DNA of 64,000 nt from an uncultured Prevotellaceae bacterium. Its GTDB lineage: Bacteria > Bacteroidota > Bacteroidia > Bacteroidales > Bacteroidaceae. A program made the position numbers and the translations under genes. The DNA is taken from positions 86,316 through 150,315 of the forward strand of contig OMRP01000009.1 in assembly GCA_900313615.1 (NCBI GenBank), written 5' to 3'. A model generated the notes under the pieces. It was given only the letters and a program-made list of their open reading frames with translations, did no database searches and was not told where the DNA came from. Below, in pieces: positions 26,493 to 33,945 of this stretch (position 1 is its first letter; each line of letters begins with the position of its first letter).

Positions 26493-27257
26493 ATGAAAAA
26501 CGTGTATTTTCTCTCTGATGCCCACCTTGGCTCGCTGGCCATCGAACACGGACGTACGCAGGAACGGCGCTTGGTGCGTTTTCTCGACACCATCAAGCAC
26601 AAGGCGGCCGCCATCTACCTGTTGGGTGACATGTTCGACTTCTGGAACGAATACCGCTATGTGGTGCCAAAGGGTTACACCCGGTTCCTGGGTAAACTGT
26701 CGGAACTCACCGACATGGGTGTGGAGGTGCACTTCTTCACGGGCAACCACGACATCTGGACCTACGGATATCTGGAAAAGGAATGTGGGGTGACGGTACA
26801 CAAGCAGCCGCTCACCACGGAGATCTATGGCAAGGTGTTCTTCCTGGCCCACGGCGATGGTCTCGGCGACCCCGACCCTCGTTTCAAGTTCCTGAGAAAA
26901 ATGTTCCACAACCGTTTCTGTCAGCGGGCACTAAACTTCTTCCATCCCCGGCAGGGTATGTGGCTGGGACTCCACTGGGCCAAGCACAGTCGTCTAAAAC
27001 GTGCCGACGGCAAGGAGATGCCCTATCAGGGCGAGGACAAGGAATGGCTGGTGCTCTTCACCAAAGAATACATGAAGACACACACCGACATCGACTATTT
27101 CATCTATGGGCATCGACATATTGAACTCGACCTGAAACTGTCACGGAAGAGCCGCATGATAATCCTGGGTGACTGGATATGGCAGTTCTCATACGTCGTG
27201 TTTGATGGAGAGCATCTCTTCTACGAGGAGTATATAGAGGGTGAGAGCCAGCCGTAG
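26493..27257 (+). CDS. lpxH: UDP-2,3-diacylglucosamine diphosphatase
   Basis: 254 residues. It hydrolyses UDP-2,3-diacylglucosamine to lipid X and UMP, a cytoplasmic step in lipid A synthesis. The calcineurin-like dinuclear metal centre is complete: SDAHLG (residues 8-13), GDMFDFW, GNHDIW, HGDGLGDPD and GHRH near residue 207. The sequence FDFWNEY after the GD motif is characteristic of LpxH-type rather than general phosphoesterases. Probably co-transcribed with the MIP18-family gene. Confidence 0.9.
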   Translation: MKNVYFLSDAHLGSLAIEHGRTQERRLVRFLDTIKHKAAAIYLLGDMFDFWNEYRYVVPKGYTRFLGKLSELTDMGVEVHFFTGNHDIWTYGYLEKECGVTVHKQPLTTEIYGKVFFLAHGDGLGDPDPRFKFLRKMFHNRFCQRALNFFHPRQGMWLGLHWAKHSRLKRADGKEMPYQGEDKEWLVLFTKEYMKTHTDIDYFIYGHRHIELDLKLSRKSRMIILGDWIWQFSYVVFDGEHLFYEEYIEGESQP

Positions 27258-27309
27258 AGGGGAAAAATAGTCTATTTAACTGAAAAAAGCATATTTTTGC
27301 CGAAAATAT

Positions 27310-27340
27310 TTTGTTTTTGTTTTGAAATGCACTATCTTTG
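27310..27340 (+). promoter_or_regulatory. Consensus promoter with no gene behind it
   Basis: TTTG (27310-27313), a 19-bp spacer and TATCTTTG (27333-27340) on the plus strand match the Bacteroidota consensus exactly. The next plus-strand feature is a terminator about 90 bp on; no credible reading frame lies between. Confidence 0.75.
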
Positions 27341-27345
27341 CAGAA

Positions 27346-27461
27346 GAAAAAGAGACATATTTATCACATCTTTAAAAAATTCACAGAAATCAGGTTTGTA
27401 GAATCAAGTTAAGTCTTTTTTATGTTGAAAGGCACGCTTCGTGAGAAGCGTGCCTTTTCTA
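27346..27461 (+). ncRNA. Candidate small RNA (about 115 nt)
   Basis: The stretch is bounded by the exact promoter at 27310-27340 and a strong intrinsic terminator at 27428-27458. The interior is AT-rich with no start codon followed by a meaningful frame; the only ATG (27422) lies within the terminator. It sits between lpxH (plus) and the 3' end of ackA (minus). I do not recognise it as 6S, tmRNA, SRP RNA or another standard family. Confidence 0.55.
27428..27458 (+). terminator. Intrinsic terminator
   Basis: AAAGGCACGCTTC, loop GTGA, then GAAGCGTGCCTTTT. The T run favours the plus strand (the candidate sRNA), but the hairpin could also serve ackA, whose stop is 60 bp away on the minus strand. 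Confidence 0.9.
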
Positions 27462-27518
27462 TGATATGCCCCGCCCCCAACATGGGGAGCAGGGCTGTTT
27501 ACAGGTCTTGACTGAATG

Positions 27519-28709
27519 TCACAGCAGATTCATGGTGTCGGTGGCAATCATCAGTTCCTCGTTGGTAGGAATGACGCATACGGTCACCGGTGAACCTTCG
27601 GCAGAGATGATGGCCTCTTCGCCACGCACCTTGTTGCGCTCTTCATCAAACTGCACGCCCAAGAACTCCATGTCTTTGCATACCTCGGAGCGCATGCTCA
27701 TCTGATTCTCGCCCACACCGGCGGTGAACACGATGACATCGAGTCCGCCCATGGCGGCAGCGTAAGCACCGATATACTTCTTGATGCGATAGAAATACAT
27801 TTCTTGTGCCAGGCGAGCGCGGGCGTCGCCTTCCTTGGCGGCTGCCTCCACATCGCGCATATCGCTCTTGCCACCGGTCAATCCAGCCACACCACTCTTT
27901 TTATTGAGCAGGTTTGACATACCGTCAGCGTCCAACCCGAGTTTTTTCTCTATGAAGGTCACGGCGCCACCATCGATATCTCCGGCGCGGGTGCCCATCA
28001 TCAGACCTTCAAGCGGCGTGAGACCCATCGAGGTGTCTATACACTTCCCATCTTTCACAGCACAGACAGAGCCACCATTGCCCACATGGCAAGTGACCAT
28101 CTTGGTGCCTTCGGCTTTGATGCCCAAAAACTCGCAGGCACGTGCCGACACGTAACGGTGGCTGGTGCCATGGAATCCATAGCGGCGTATGCCATACTTC
28201 TCGTAAAGCTCGTAAGGGATGGCGTACATATATGCCTTCGGCGGCATGGTCTGGTGGAAAGCGGTATCGAACACACCCACCTGTGTCAGTCCGGGCATGA
28301 GTTCCTTCACGGCGTTGACGCCCTTCAGGTTGGCGGGGTTATGGAGAGGAGCCAGGTCAGAGCACTCCTCAAACACCTTGAGCACCTCATCGGTGAGCAC
28401 CACGCTCTTATTGAATTTCTCGCCACCATGCACCATGCGATGTCCCACGGCGTCGATCTCGTTCAGGTCTTTGATAACACCTATTTCAGGGTCGGTAAGC
28501 AATGAGAATATGAATTTCACGCCCTCGGTATGCTCGGGTATGTCGTGCATGATCTGTTTCTTTTCGCCATTGGCCAACTTCACGTTCACAAATGACCCTT
28601 CCTGGCCAACACGCTCAGCGCCGCCCGATGTCATCACGGTCTTCGTGTCCATATCATAAAGAGCATATTTGATGGACGAAGAACCACAATTTAAAACTAA
28701 AATCTTCAT
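27519..28709 (-). CDS. ackA: Acetate kinase
   Basis: 396 residues from MKILVLNCGSSSIKYALYD at 28709, the universal AckA start; the frame stays open for 44 codons upstream, but that is spacer repeat sequence. It converts acetyl phosphate and ADP to acetate and ATP. ASKHA-fold landmarks are NCGSSSIKY, GHRMVHGGEKF, FDTAFHQTMP, RRYGFHGTSHRYVS, HVGNGGSVCAVKDG and VFTAGVGENQ. It is paired with pta in the acetate-forming fermentation route. Confidence 0.97.
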   Translation of the reverse strand: MKILVLNCGSSSIKYALYDMDTKTVMTSGGAERVGQEGSFVNVKLANGEKKQIMHDIPEHTEGVKFIFSLLTDPEIGVIKDLNEIDAVGHRMVHGGEKFNKSVVLTDEVLKVFEECSDLAPLHNPANLKGVNAVKELMPGLTQVGVFDTAFHQTMPPKAYMYAIPYELYEKYGIRRYGFHGTSHRYVSARACEFLGIKAEGTKMVTCHVGNGGSVCAVKDGKCIDTSMGLTPLEGLMMGTRAGDIDGGAVTFIEKKLGLDADGMSNLLNKKSGVAGLTGGKSDMRDVEAAAKEGDARARLAQEMYFYRIKKYIGAYAAAMGGLDVIVFTAGVGENQMSMRSEVCKDMEFLGVQFDEERNKVRGEEAIISAEGSPVTVCVIPTNEELMIATDTMNLL

Positions 28710-28711
28710 GT

Positions 28712-28853
28712 TATGAATTTTGAATGTTGAATTTTGAATTATCGCTTCGCGATGATTGAATGTAGAATTACGGAATGATGAATTTTGAATGTTGAGTTTT
28801 GAACATTCAACATCGTGCGAGCACGACAATTCAACCTTCAAAACTCAACATTC
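28712..28853. repeat. TTGAATTTTGAA word repeats with a 17-bp inverted repeat
   Basis: The pta-ackA spacer consists of GAATTTTGAATGTTGAA units. Perfect 17-bp arms GAATGTTGAGTTTTGAA (28787-28803) and its complement (28837-28853) enclose the small palindrome CGTGCGAGCACG (28814-28825). Another small palindrome, ATCGCTTCGCGAT, starts at 28741. Confidence 0.85.
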
Positions 28854-28859
28854 TACATT

Positions 28860-29867
28860 CTATTTTGCATCCATGGCCTGGCAGGCGGTGATGGCAACGA
28901 GGTAGTAGATGTCCTCGACGGAGCAGCCACGACTGAGGTCGTTCACCGGACGGGCAATACCTTGGAGTATCGGGCCGATGGCGATGGCGTCACCCAAACG
29001 CTGTACCAGTTTATAGGCGATATTTCCCACTTCGAGGTTGGGGAACACCAACACATTGGCCTTGCCGGCGATGTCACTACCTGGAGCTTTCTTGTTGCCT
29101 ACCGACGGTACAAGGGCGGCATCGGCCTGCAACTCACCGTCAATCTTCAGCGCTGGATCCATCTCACGCGCTAGGGCGGTGGCCTCTATCACCTTGTCCA
29201 CCACCTCATGAGTGGCACTGCCCTTGGTGGAGAAACTCAGCATAGCCACGCGTGGGTCGTCAAAACCTGCCACGCTACGTGCTGTCTGCGCTGTGCACAC
29301 GGCAATCTGCGACAACTGGGAAGCGTCGGGCATGGGGGTTACAGCCACATCGCCTACCACCAGTACACCATTCTCGCCAAATTCGGGCTTTTGCGTGATG
29401 AGAAGCATGGCACCACTCACGCAGGTGATGCCCGGGGCGCATTTAATAATCTGCAAGGCAGGACGAAGGGTCTCGCCCGTCGTTGACAAGGCGCCCGATA
29501 TTTGTCCATCAGCACCCTCGGTCTTGATAATCATACAGCCCAAGTAAAGTGGGTTCTTCACCAATTCGCGGGCTTGCTCGATGGTCATGCCCTTCTTCTT
29601 GCGCAGTTCGGCGAGCAATTGGGCATATTCCTCACTCTTCGGATTGTTTTCCGGATCGATGAGGGTAGCCTTACCGATATTCTTCAGTCCCCACTTTTCA
29701 GCCAAGGCATGTACCTCATCTGGATTGCCAATCAGTATCAGGTTGGCGATGTCGTCAGCCAATACCTTATCGGCGGCTCTCAAAGTGCGTTCCTCGGTTG
29801 CTTCGGGGAGAACAATGCGCTGTTTGTTGCTTTTCGCGCGTTCAATGATTTGTTGTATTAAACTCAT
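28860..29867 (-). CDS. pta: Phosphate acetyltransferase
   Basis: 335 residues, the short class of Pta without an N-terminal regulatory domain. It interconverts acetyl-CoA and acetyl phosphate. Blocks seen are RIVLPEATEERTLRAADKV, YLGCMIIKTEGADGQISGA, LVVGDVAVTPMPDASQL, MLSFSTKGSATHE, DGELQADAALVP and VLVFPNLEVGNIAYKLVQR. It precedes ackA with a 150-bp repeat-filled spacer, so the two genes may be an operon separated by a structured junction. Confidence 0.97.
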   Translation of the reverse strand: MSLIQQIIERAKSNKQRIVLPEATEERTLRAADKVLADDIANLILIGNPDEVHALAEKWGLKNIGKATLIDPENNPKSEEYAQLLAELRKKKGMTIEQARELVKNPLYLGCMIIKTEGADGQISGALSTTGETLRPALQIIKCAPGITCVSGAMLLITQKPEFGENGVLVVGDVAVTPMPDASQLSQIAVCTAQTARSVAGFDDPRVAMLSFSTKGSATHEVVDKVIEATALAREMDPALKIDGELQADAALVPSVGNKKAPGSDIAGKANVLVFPNLEVGNIAYKLVQRLGDAIAIGPILQGIARPVNDLSRGCSVEDIYYLVAITACQAMDAK

Positions 29868-29894
29868 AGTTTTAAGTATTTAGTAATGAATTAA

Positions 29895-30030
29895 TTATTT
29901 TAAAAGGGAGTAAATTTAAAAGGGGAGTTAAACGGGAAGTTAATTCGCTGCGCTCATGGAAGTTAAAGTGGGAGTTAAAATGGACATTTGTCTTCACTCC
30001 TCCTACTCCTTCACTTCTTCACTCCTAATA
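29895..30030. repeat. Word repeats with inverted family A element
   Basis: GGGAGTTAAA-type units surround a family A core at 29939-29964, which on the minus strand reads GAGCGCAGCGAATTAAC, one base different from the 23.0-kb copy. CACTCCTCCTACTCCTTC-type units follow to 30030. The block separates pta from cdaA. Confidence 0.85.
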
Positions 30031-30049
30031 AATTTTTCACTTTTCACTT

Positions 30050-30850
30050 TTATTTTTTCACCCCTTCACTTTCTTCAAAGTTCATCTCTTTGGTGAGGAT
30101 ACTCTCCAGGTCTTCAGCTGAAAGACGAGGTTTCAACTCACCATTGATGGCGATGCTAATGCGTCCCGTCTCTTCGCTCACGGCGATAGCCAAGGCGTCC
30201 ACCTCTTGCGAGATGCCCAATGCCGCCCTGTGGCGCAAACCAAATTCCTTGGGGATATCGAGGTCGTGCGACACGGGGAGGATGCATGCCGCCGCCTTGA
30301 TGCGGTTGCGCGACACGACCATCGCACCGTCGTGCAGCGGGGAGTTCTTGAAGAAGATATTCTCAATGAGCCTTTGGTTGATGGCAGCATCGATAACATC
30401 GCCCGTCATGACGATATCGTCGAGCGACTGCTTGCGCTCCAACACAATCAGTGCGCCCACCTTACCTTTCGACATGTTCTGACAGGCACGCACGATAGGC
30501 ATGATGCCTTCATATTTTTTCCCCTTTTTCGAGTCTTTGTTTTTGGAAAACACATTCAACACCTTCATCACACTCTTCTGTGCACCGAGGTTATAGAGAA
30601 ACGTGCGTATCTCGTCTTGGAAAAGCACGACAATAGCGATGGCACCCACACTCACCATCTTGTCGAGGATGGAGCCCATGAGACGCATCTCCAGAATCTC
30701 GCTCACAAGAAGCCATATCAGGATGAACACCATGACGCCGATGAATACATTCATCGACTTCGACTCGCGCATCAACTTGTATGAATAATACAACATAAAT
30801 GCCACGAGCAGGATGTCAATCACATCTTTGATGCCAAAATCCAGAAACAT
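30050..30850 (-). CDS. cdaA: Diadenylate cyclase (c-di-AMP synthase), CdaA type
   Basis: 266 residues. N-terminal membrane helices (VIDILLVAFMLYYSYKLM, VFIGVMVFILIWLLVSEIL, MVSVGAIAIVVLFQDEI) lead into a DisA_N catalytic domain at about residues 105-255. The active motifs are intact: NSPLHDGAMVV (DGA) and RHRAALGISQEVDALAI (RHR). It makes c-di-AMP from two ATP at the inner membrane. It starts 3 bp after folP ends, so the genes are probably one transcript. Confidence 0.95.
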   Translation of the reverse strand: MFLDFGIKDVIDILLVAFMLYYSYKLMRESKSMNVFIGVMVFILIWLLVSEILEMRLMGSILDKMVSVGAIAIVVLFQDEIRTFLYNLGAQKSVMKVLNVFSKNKDSKKGKKYEGIMPIVRACQNMSKGKVGALIVLERKQSLDDIVMTGDVIDAAINQRLIENIFFKNSPLHDGAMVVSRNRIKAAACILPVSHDLDIPKEFGLRHRAALGISQEVDALAIAVSEETGRISIAINGELKPRLSAEDLESILTKEMNFEESEGVKK

Positions 30851-30853
30851 CGG

Positions 30854-31702
30854 CTAATTAACTTTGAGATTTGAGGTTTGAGGTTTGATATTTGATTGAG
30901 GTTTAGATGTTAATGCCGAAACGACACGGATGGCCTCGATGGCGGGACGCACATCATGCACCCGCAAGATGGCAGCCCCTTTCTCCAATGCCACGGTATG
31001 GATGACGGTGGTGGCGTTCAATGCCTCGTCTGGCGTGATATCCAATAGCCGACAAGCCATCGATTTACGAGACACGCCCACCAATAGCGGCTGAGGCAGT
31101 GCATGCAGACGGTCGAGTTGACTCAGCACCCGATAGTTGTCCTCCAATGTCTTGCCAAAGCCGAAACCAGGGTCAAGCACGATGTCGGCAACTCCCAGGT
31201 CGTGCAGTTGGTCGACCTGACGCACCCATGTGCGCAGCATCGTTTCCACGTCGGGCGCGGTGGACATAAGCACATAGGGTACCTTCAAGCGCGCCACCAT
31301 ACGAAACATTTCGTCGTTGCCACCCGAAACGTCGTTGACCATCGCCACACCAAATTCCTCAACGCACATCCGCGCCACGTCGGGCCTAAAGGTATCGACG
31401 CTGAGCGGCACATCGGGGCAAGCACGGCACACCACCGGCAAGCAGCGACGCAGACGGGCCATCTCTTCCTCTTCATCGGCTGGGGCACTCCCAGGACGTG
31501 TGGAACATCCCCCCACATCGAGGATGGAGGCACCCTCGGCCGCCATATCCAAGGCCCGCTGAGCCATTTCGCGCTCTTCCCTCACCCTACTCGACGCATA
31601 AAACGAGTCGGGCGTTGCGTTGAGGATTCCCATCACCACAGGGGTGTCAAGCGCAAGCAGATGGCCACCCATATTGAGTGTCGTGTAGCCTTGGTTTTTC
31701 AT
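30854..31702 (-). CDS. folP: Dihydropteroate synthase
   Basis: 282 residues from MKNQGYTTLNMGG at 31702. The frame upstream would need a TTG that lies inside the promoter, so 31702 is preferred. It condenses p-aminobenzoate with the pterin pyrophosphate in folate synthesis. Conserved loops are VMGILNATPDSFY, ILDVGGCSTRPGS, VPLSVDTFRPDVA, VNDVSGG, IVLDPGFGFGKT and LVGVSRKSM. Its message appears to be almost leaderless. cdaA follows directly. Confidence 0.96.
   Translation of the reverse strand: MKNQGYTTLNMGGHLLALDTPVVMGILNATPDSFYASSRVREEREMAQRALDMAAEGASILDVGGCSTRPGSAPADEEEEMARLRRCLPVVCRACPDVPLSVDTFRPDVARMCVEEFGVAMVNDVSGGNDEMFRMVARLKVPYVLMSTAPDVETMLRTWVRQVDQLHDLGVADIVLDPGFGFGKTLEDNYRVLSQLDRLHALPQPLLVGVSRKSMACRLLDITPDEALNATTVIHTVALEKGAAILRVHDVRPAIEAIRVVSALTSKPQSNIKPQTSNLKVN
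30858..30905. repeat. TTTGAGG word repeat at the folP 3' end
   Basis: TTTGAGGTTTGAGG-type units, the same words as at 16663-16696, encode the last residues of FolP (QSNIKPQTSNLKVN) and run to the cdaA start. Confidence 0.75.
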
Positions 31703-31708
31703 CAAGGG

Positions 31709-31740
31709 CAAAGATACGCAGAATTCTCGTAAATCACAAA
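31709..31740 (-). promoter_or_regulatory. Promoter of folP-cdaA
   Basis: TTTG (31740-31737), a 20-bp spacer and TATCTTTG (31716-31709) on the minus strand. The last base of the -7 box is only 6 bp from the folP ATG (31702), so the transcript should start at or within a few bases of the start codon. Confidence 0.75.
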
Positions 31741-31831
31741 CGATTTGGGAAGATTAACGAAAAACATCCGTTTCATCATGCACATTCCGGGAAAAAACCG
31801 CATCTTAGAAGCGTGTTTCAGCAAAAATGAT

Positions 31832-31839
31832 TATTTTTG
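31832..31839 (+). promoter_or_regulatory. -7 box upstream of murF
   Basis: TATTTTTG followed by CAGC, the same context as the efp promoter. It lies about 65 bp ahead of murF. No perfect -33 box is seen. Confidence 0.4.
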
Positions 31840-31903
31840 CAGCGGCTTCCGCAGAATGGATGGATTCCATTTTCAGCCAACGACATACCCAATCACTTAA
31901 AAC

Positions 31904-33205
31904 ATGGACATTAAAACACTATACGAGATTTTCCTGCGTCATCCGCAGGTGACCACTGACAGTCGCGACTGTCCGCAAGGCTCTATCTTCTTCGCGCTGA
32001 AAGGTGCATCGTTCAACGGCAATCAGTTTGCCAAGGCAGCCCTCGAAAAGGGGTGCGCCTATGCCGTGATCGACGAAGCCGAATACGCACCTGCCGACGA
32101 CAGCCGTTTTATCATCGTCGACGACTGTCTGAAGGCCCTTCAAGCGTTGGCACGCCATCATCGCCGCACCTTGGGCACTCCCATCGTCGGCATCACCGGC
32201 ACCAACGGCAAGACAACGACGAAGGAACTGGTCTCCACGGTTCTCTCGCAACGATTCAACACCCTTTATACGTTAGGCAACTTCAACAACCCCATCGGTG
32301 TACCCAAGACTCTGCTCCGACTGACCGCTGACCATGAGATGGCAGTGGTGGAGATGGGTGCCAGCCATCCTGGAGATATCACCGAACTGGTGGAGATAGC
32401 CGAGCCCGACTATGGTATCATCACCAACGTTGGCAAGGCTCACCTGCAAGGTTTCGGCAGTCTGGAAGGAGTGATACGCACGAAATGTGAATTGTATGAC
32501 TGGCTGCGCGGCCATGGCAAGCACACCGTGTTCATCGATGCAGGCAACGAGCATCTTGTGCCCATGGCGGAGGGTCTGCAACAAGTGCGCTACGGCATCG
32601 GCGGGGCATCGGACCTCGAGGTGAGCGGAGAGATAGGCGTCTGCGCCCCATACCTGAGTTTCGACTGGTGGCAACAAGGTGGCGAGCGCCATCATGTGCA
32701 GACCCACCTCATCGGTTCGTACAATATCTACAATATGCTGGCGGCGGCTTGTATAGGACTCTATTTCGGTGTCACGCCCGAACAGGTGGACCAAGCCCTG
32801 GAGAGTTATGTGCCGAGCAACAACCGCTCTCAACTGTCGGAAACGGCGCACAACCACCTAGTCATCGATGCTTACAACGCCAACCCCACGAGCATGGTTG
32901 CCGCCATCACCAATTTCAGCGTCATGGCCGTTGAGCATAAGATGGCCATTCTGGGCGACATGGGCGAATTGGGACCGACCAGTCTGGAAGAGCACCAAAA
33001 GGTGGTGGAAGCCTTGAAGAAAGCGGACATTGACGAGGTGTGGTTGGTGGGCGAACAATTCGGAAAGACCGACAGTCCCTTCCGTACGTTTACCGATGTG
33101 GAAGCGGTGAAAGCCGCCATCACGGCTGAACAGCCACAGGGACATTACATCCTGCTCAAAGGCAGCAACTACATGCACCTGTACGAGTTGCCATCGCTGC
33201 TCTGA
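31904..33205 (+). CDS. murF: UDP-N-acetylmuramoyl-tripeptide--D-alanyl-D-alanine ligase
   Basis: 433 residues. It adds the D-Ala-D-Ala dipeptide to the peptidoglycan precursor. The N-terminal domain shows VTTDSRDCPQGSIFFALKG, the Mur-ligase ATP loop is VGITGTNGKTTTKEL (near residue 97), and VVEMGASHPGDI, ITNVGKAHLQGFGS and YNANPTSM follow in order. Length is typical. It lies ahead of the tRNA-Pro gene with no visible terminator between. Confidence 0.95.
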   Translation: MDIKTLYEIFLRHPQVTTDSRDCPQGSIFFALKGASFNGNQFAKAALEKGCAYAVIDEAEYAPADDSRFIIVDDCLKALQALARHHRRTLGTPIVGITGTNGKTTTKELVSTVLSQRFNTLYTLGNFNNPIGVPKTLLRLTADHEMAVVEMGASHPGDITELVEIAEPDYGIITNVGKAHLQGFGSLEGVIRTKCELYDWLRGHGKHTVFIDAGNEHLVPMAEGLQQVRYGIGGASDLEVSGEIGVCAPYLSFDWWQQGGERHHVQTHLIGSYNIYNMLAAACIGLYFGVTPEQVDQALESYVPSNNRSQLSETAHNHLVIDAYNANPTSMVAAITNFSVMAVEHKMAILGDMGELGPTSLEEHQKVVEALKKADIDEVWLVGEQFGKTDSPFRTFTDVEAVKAAITAEQPQGHYILLKGSNYMHLYELPSLL

Positions 33206-33274
33206 TGGGTATCCCCCACTCTATTCGGTATATGGCCGTATAAGACAACACAAAAAAAGAAAAACAAGTAAAAA

Positions 33275-33306
33275 TTTGCGGGTATGGCGGAAAAGCCGTA
33301 TCTTTG
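33275..33306 (+). promoter_or_regulatory. Promoter of tRNA-Pro
   Basis: TTTG (33275-33278), a 20-bp spacer and TATCTTTG (33299-33306). Full consensus, about 28 bp ahead of the tRNA 5' end. Confidence 0.8.
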
Positions 33307-33333
33307 CACCGCTTTTCCGAAAAGGAAGGCTTT

Positions 33334-33409
33334 CGGGATGTAGCGCAGTTGGTAGCGCACTACGTTCGGGACGTAGGGGTCGGGCGTTCGAGTCGCCTCA
33401 TCCCGACCA
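33334..33409 (+). tRNA. tRNA-Pro (anticodon CGG)
   Basis: A complete cloverleaf: acceptor CGGGATG pairs with CATCCCG; D stem GCGC/GCGC; anticodon stem CTACG/CGTAG around loop TTCGGGA, giving anticodon CGG; T arm with TTCGAGT. The CCA end is encoded (discriminator A). It has its own promoter and is followed at once by a terminator hairpin. Confidence 0.95.
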
Positions 33410-33743
33410 AAAACGACAAACGAGTATATTCGCTTGTCGTTTTTCTTTTATATCTTCGCAAAACGCCTCATTCTCGGTTCGATAAACGTCGGTATCCTGT
33501 CGAAGAAAATGCAAGGCAATGATTCTGCTTTTTTGATGGACGCAGTGTTCTGAGCCAAAGGTCGCCTCATCCCGACCAAAAACGACAAACGAGTAATTTC
33601 GCTTGTCGTTTTTTTATATCCTCGCAAGACACCTCATTCTCGGTTCGATAATCGTCGGTATTCCTGTCGAAGAAAACACAAGGCAAGGTCTGCTTTTTTG
33701 ATGGACGCAGTGTTCTGAGCCAAAGGTCGCCTCATCCCGACCA
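33392..33743 (+). repeat. Tandem units, each starting with the tRNA-Pro 3' end
   Basis: GTCGCCTCATCCCGACCA, the last 18 nt of tRNA-Pro, occurs at 33392-33409, 33561-33578 and 33726-33743. The two full units (169 and 165 bp) are about 90% alike and each carries the hairpin that follows the tRNA. The third copy is followed by a different hairpin (GACAACAAAG ... CTTTGTTGTC). No gene is supported here. Confidence 0.9.
33411..33445 (+). terminator. Terminator of tRNA-Pro
   Basis: AAACGACAA (33411-33419) pairs with TTGTCGTTT (33434-33442), with inner CGA/TCG pairing, followed by a T run. A near copy lies in the second tandem unit at about 33580-33613. Confidence 0.8.
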
Positions 33744-33869
33744 AAGACAACAAAGGGGCATTAATTGTATTCTTTGTTGTCAACGCCATTATTTCGGTTT
33801 TCTCCGTCCACTCTTTAGCACTGAGAAGGAACCTCCATTCATACGGTTTGGCAGTACACATATTATGGA

Positions 33870-33918
33870 AATCCTCCATCACAAAGCCACCCTGAGGGTA
33901 GCTTTGTGATGGAGGATT
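33870..33918. repeat. 49-bp near-perfect palindrome
   Basis: Arms of 24 bp with a single mismatch around a one-base centre; the outer part is AATCCTCCATCACAAAGC. It lies 28 bp past the stop of the 33946-36603 gene. It could end that transcript, although only a short T run follows on the minus strand. Confidence 0.85.
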
Positions 33919-33945
33919 GCAGAACATACATAAAGGTAGGATGGA

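Noticed and set aside
27422-27511. Small frame of 29 codons starting at the terminator beside ackA
   Set aside because: Its start is inside the terminator hairpin, the peptide has no signal or domain, and the hairpin with T run argues for transcript end there.
28709-28841. N-terminal extension of AckA by 44 residues
   Set aside because: The extension is translated spacer repeat; the universal AckA start MKILVLNCGSS lies at 28709.
33392-33743. CRISPR-like array at the tandem repeats
   Set aside because: Units are about 167 bp long, similar along their whole length and start with the tRNA 3' end. There are no short repeats with unique spacers and no cas genes.
33634-33927. A 97-codon minus-strand frame across the tRNA-linked repeats and the 49-bp palindrome
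   Set aside because: It is composed of repeat and palindrome sequence, has no recognisable domain, and its start lies in the palindrome. Treated as non-coding.
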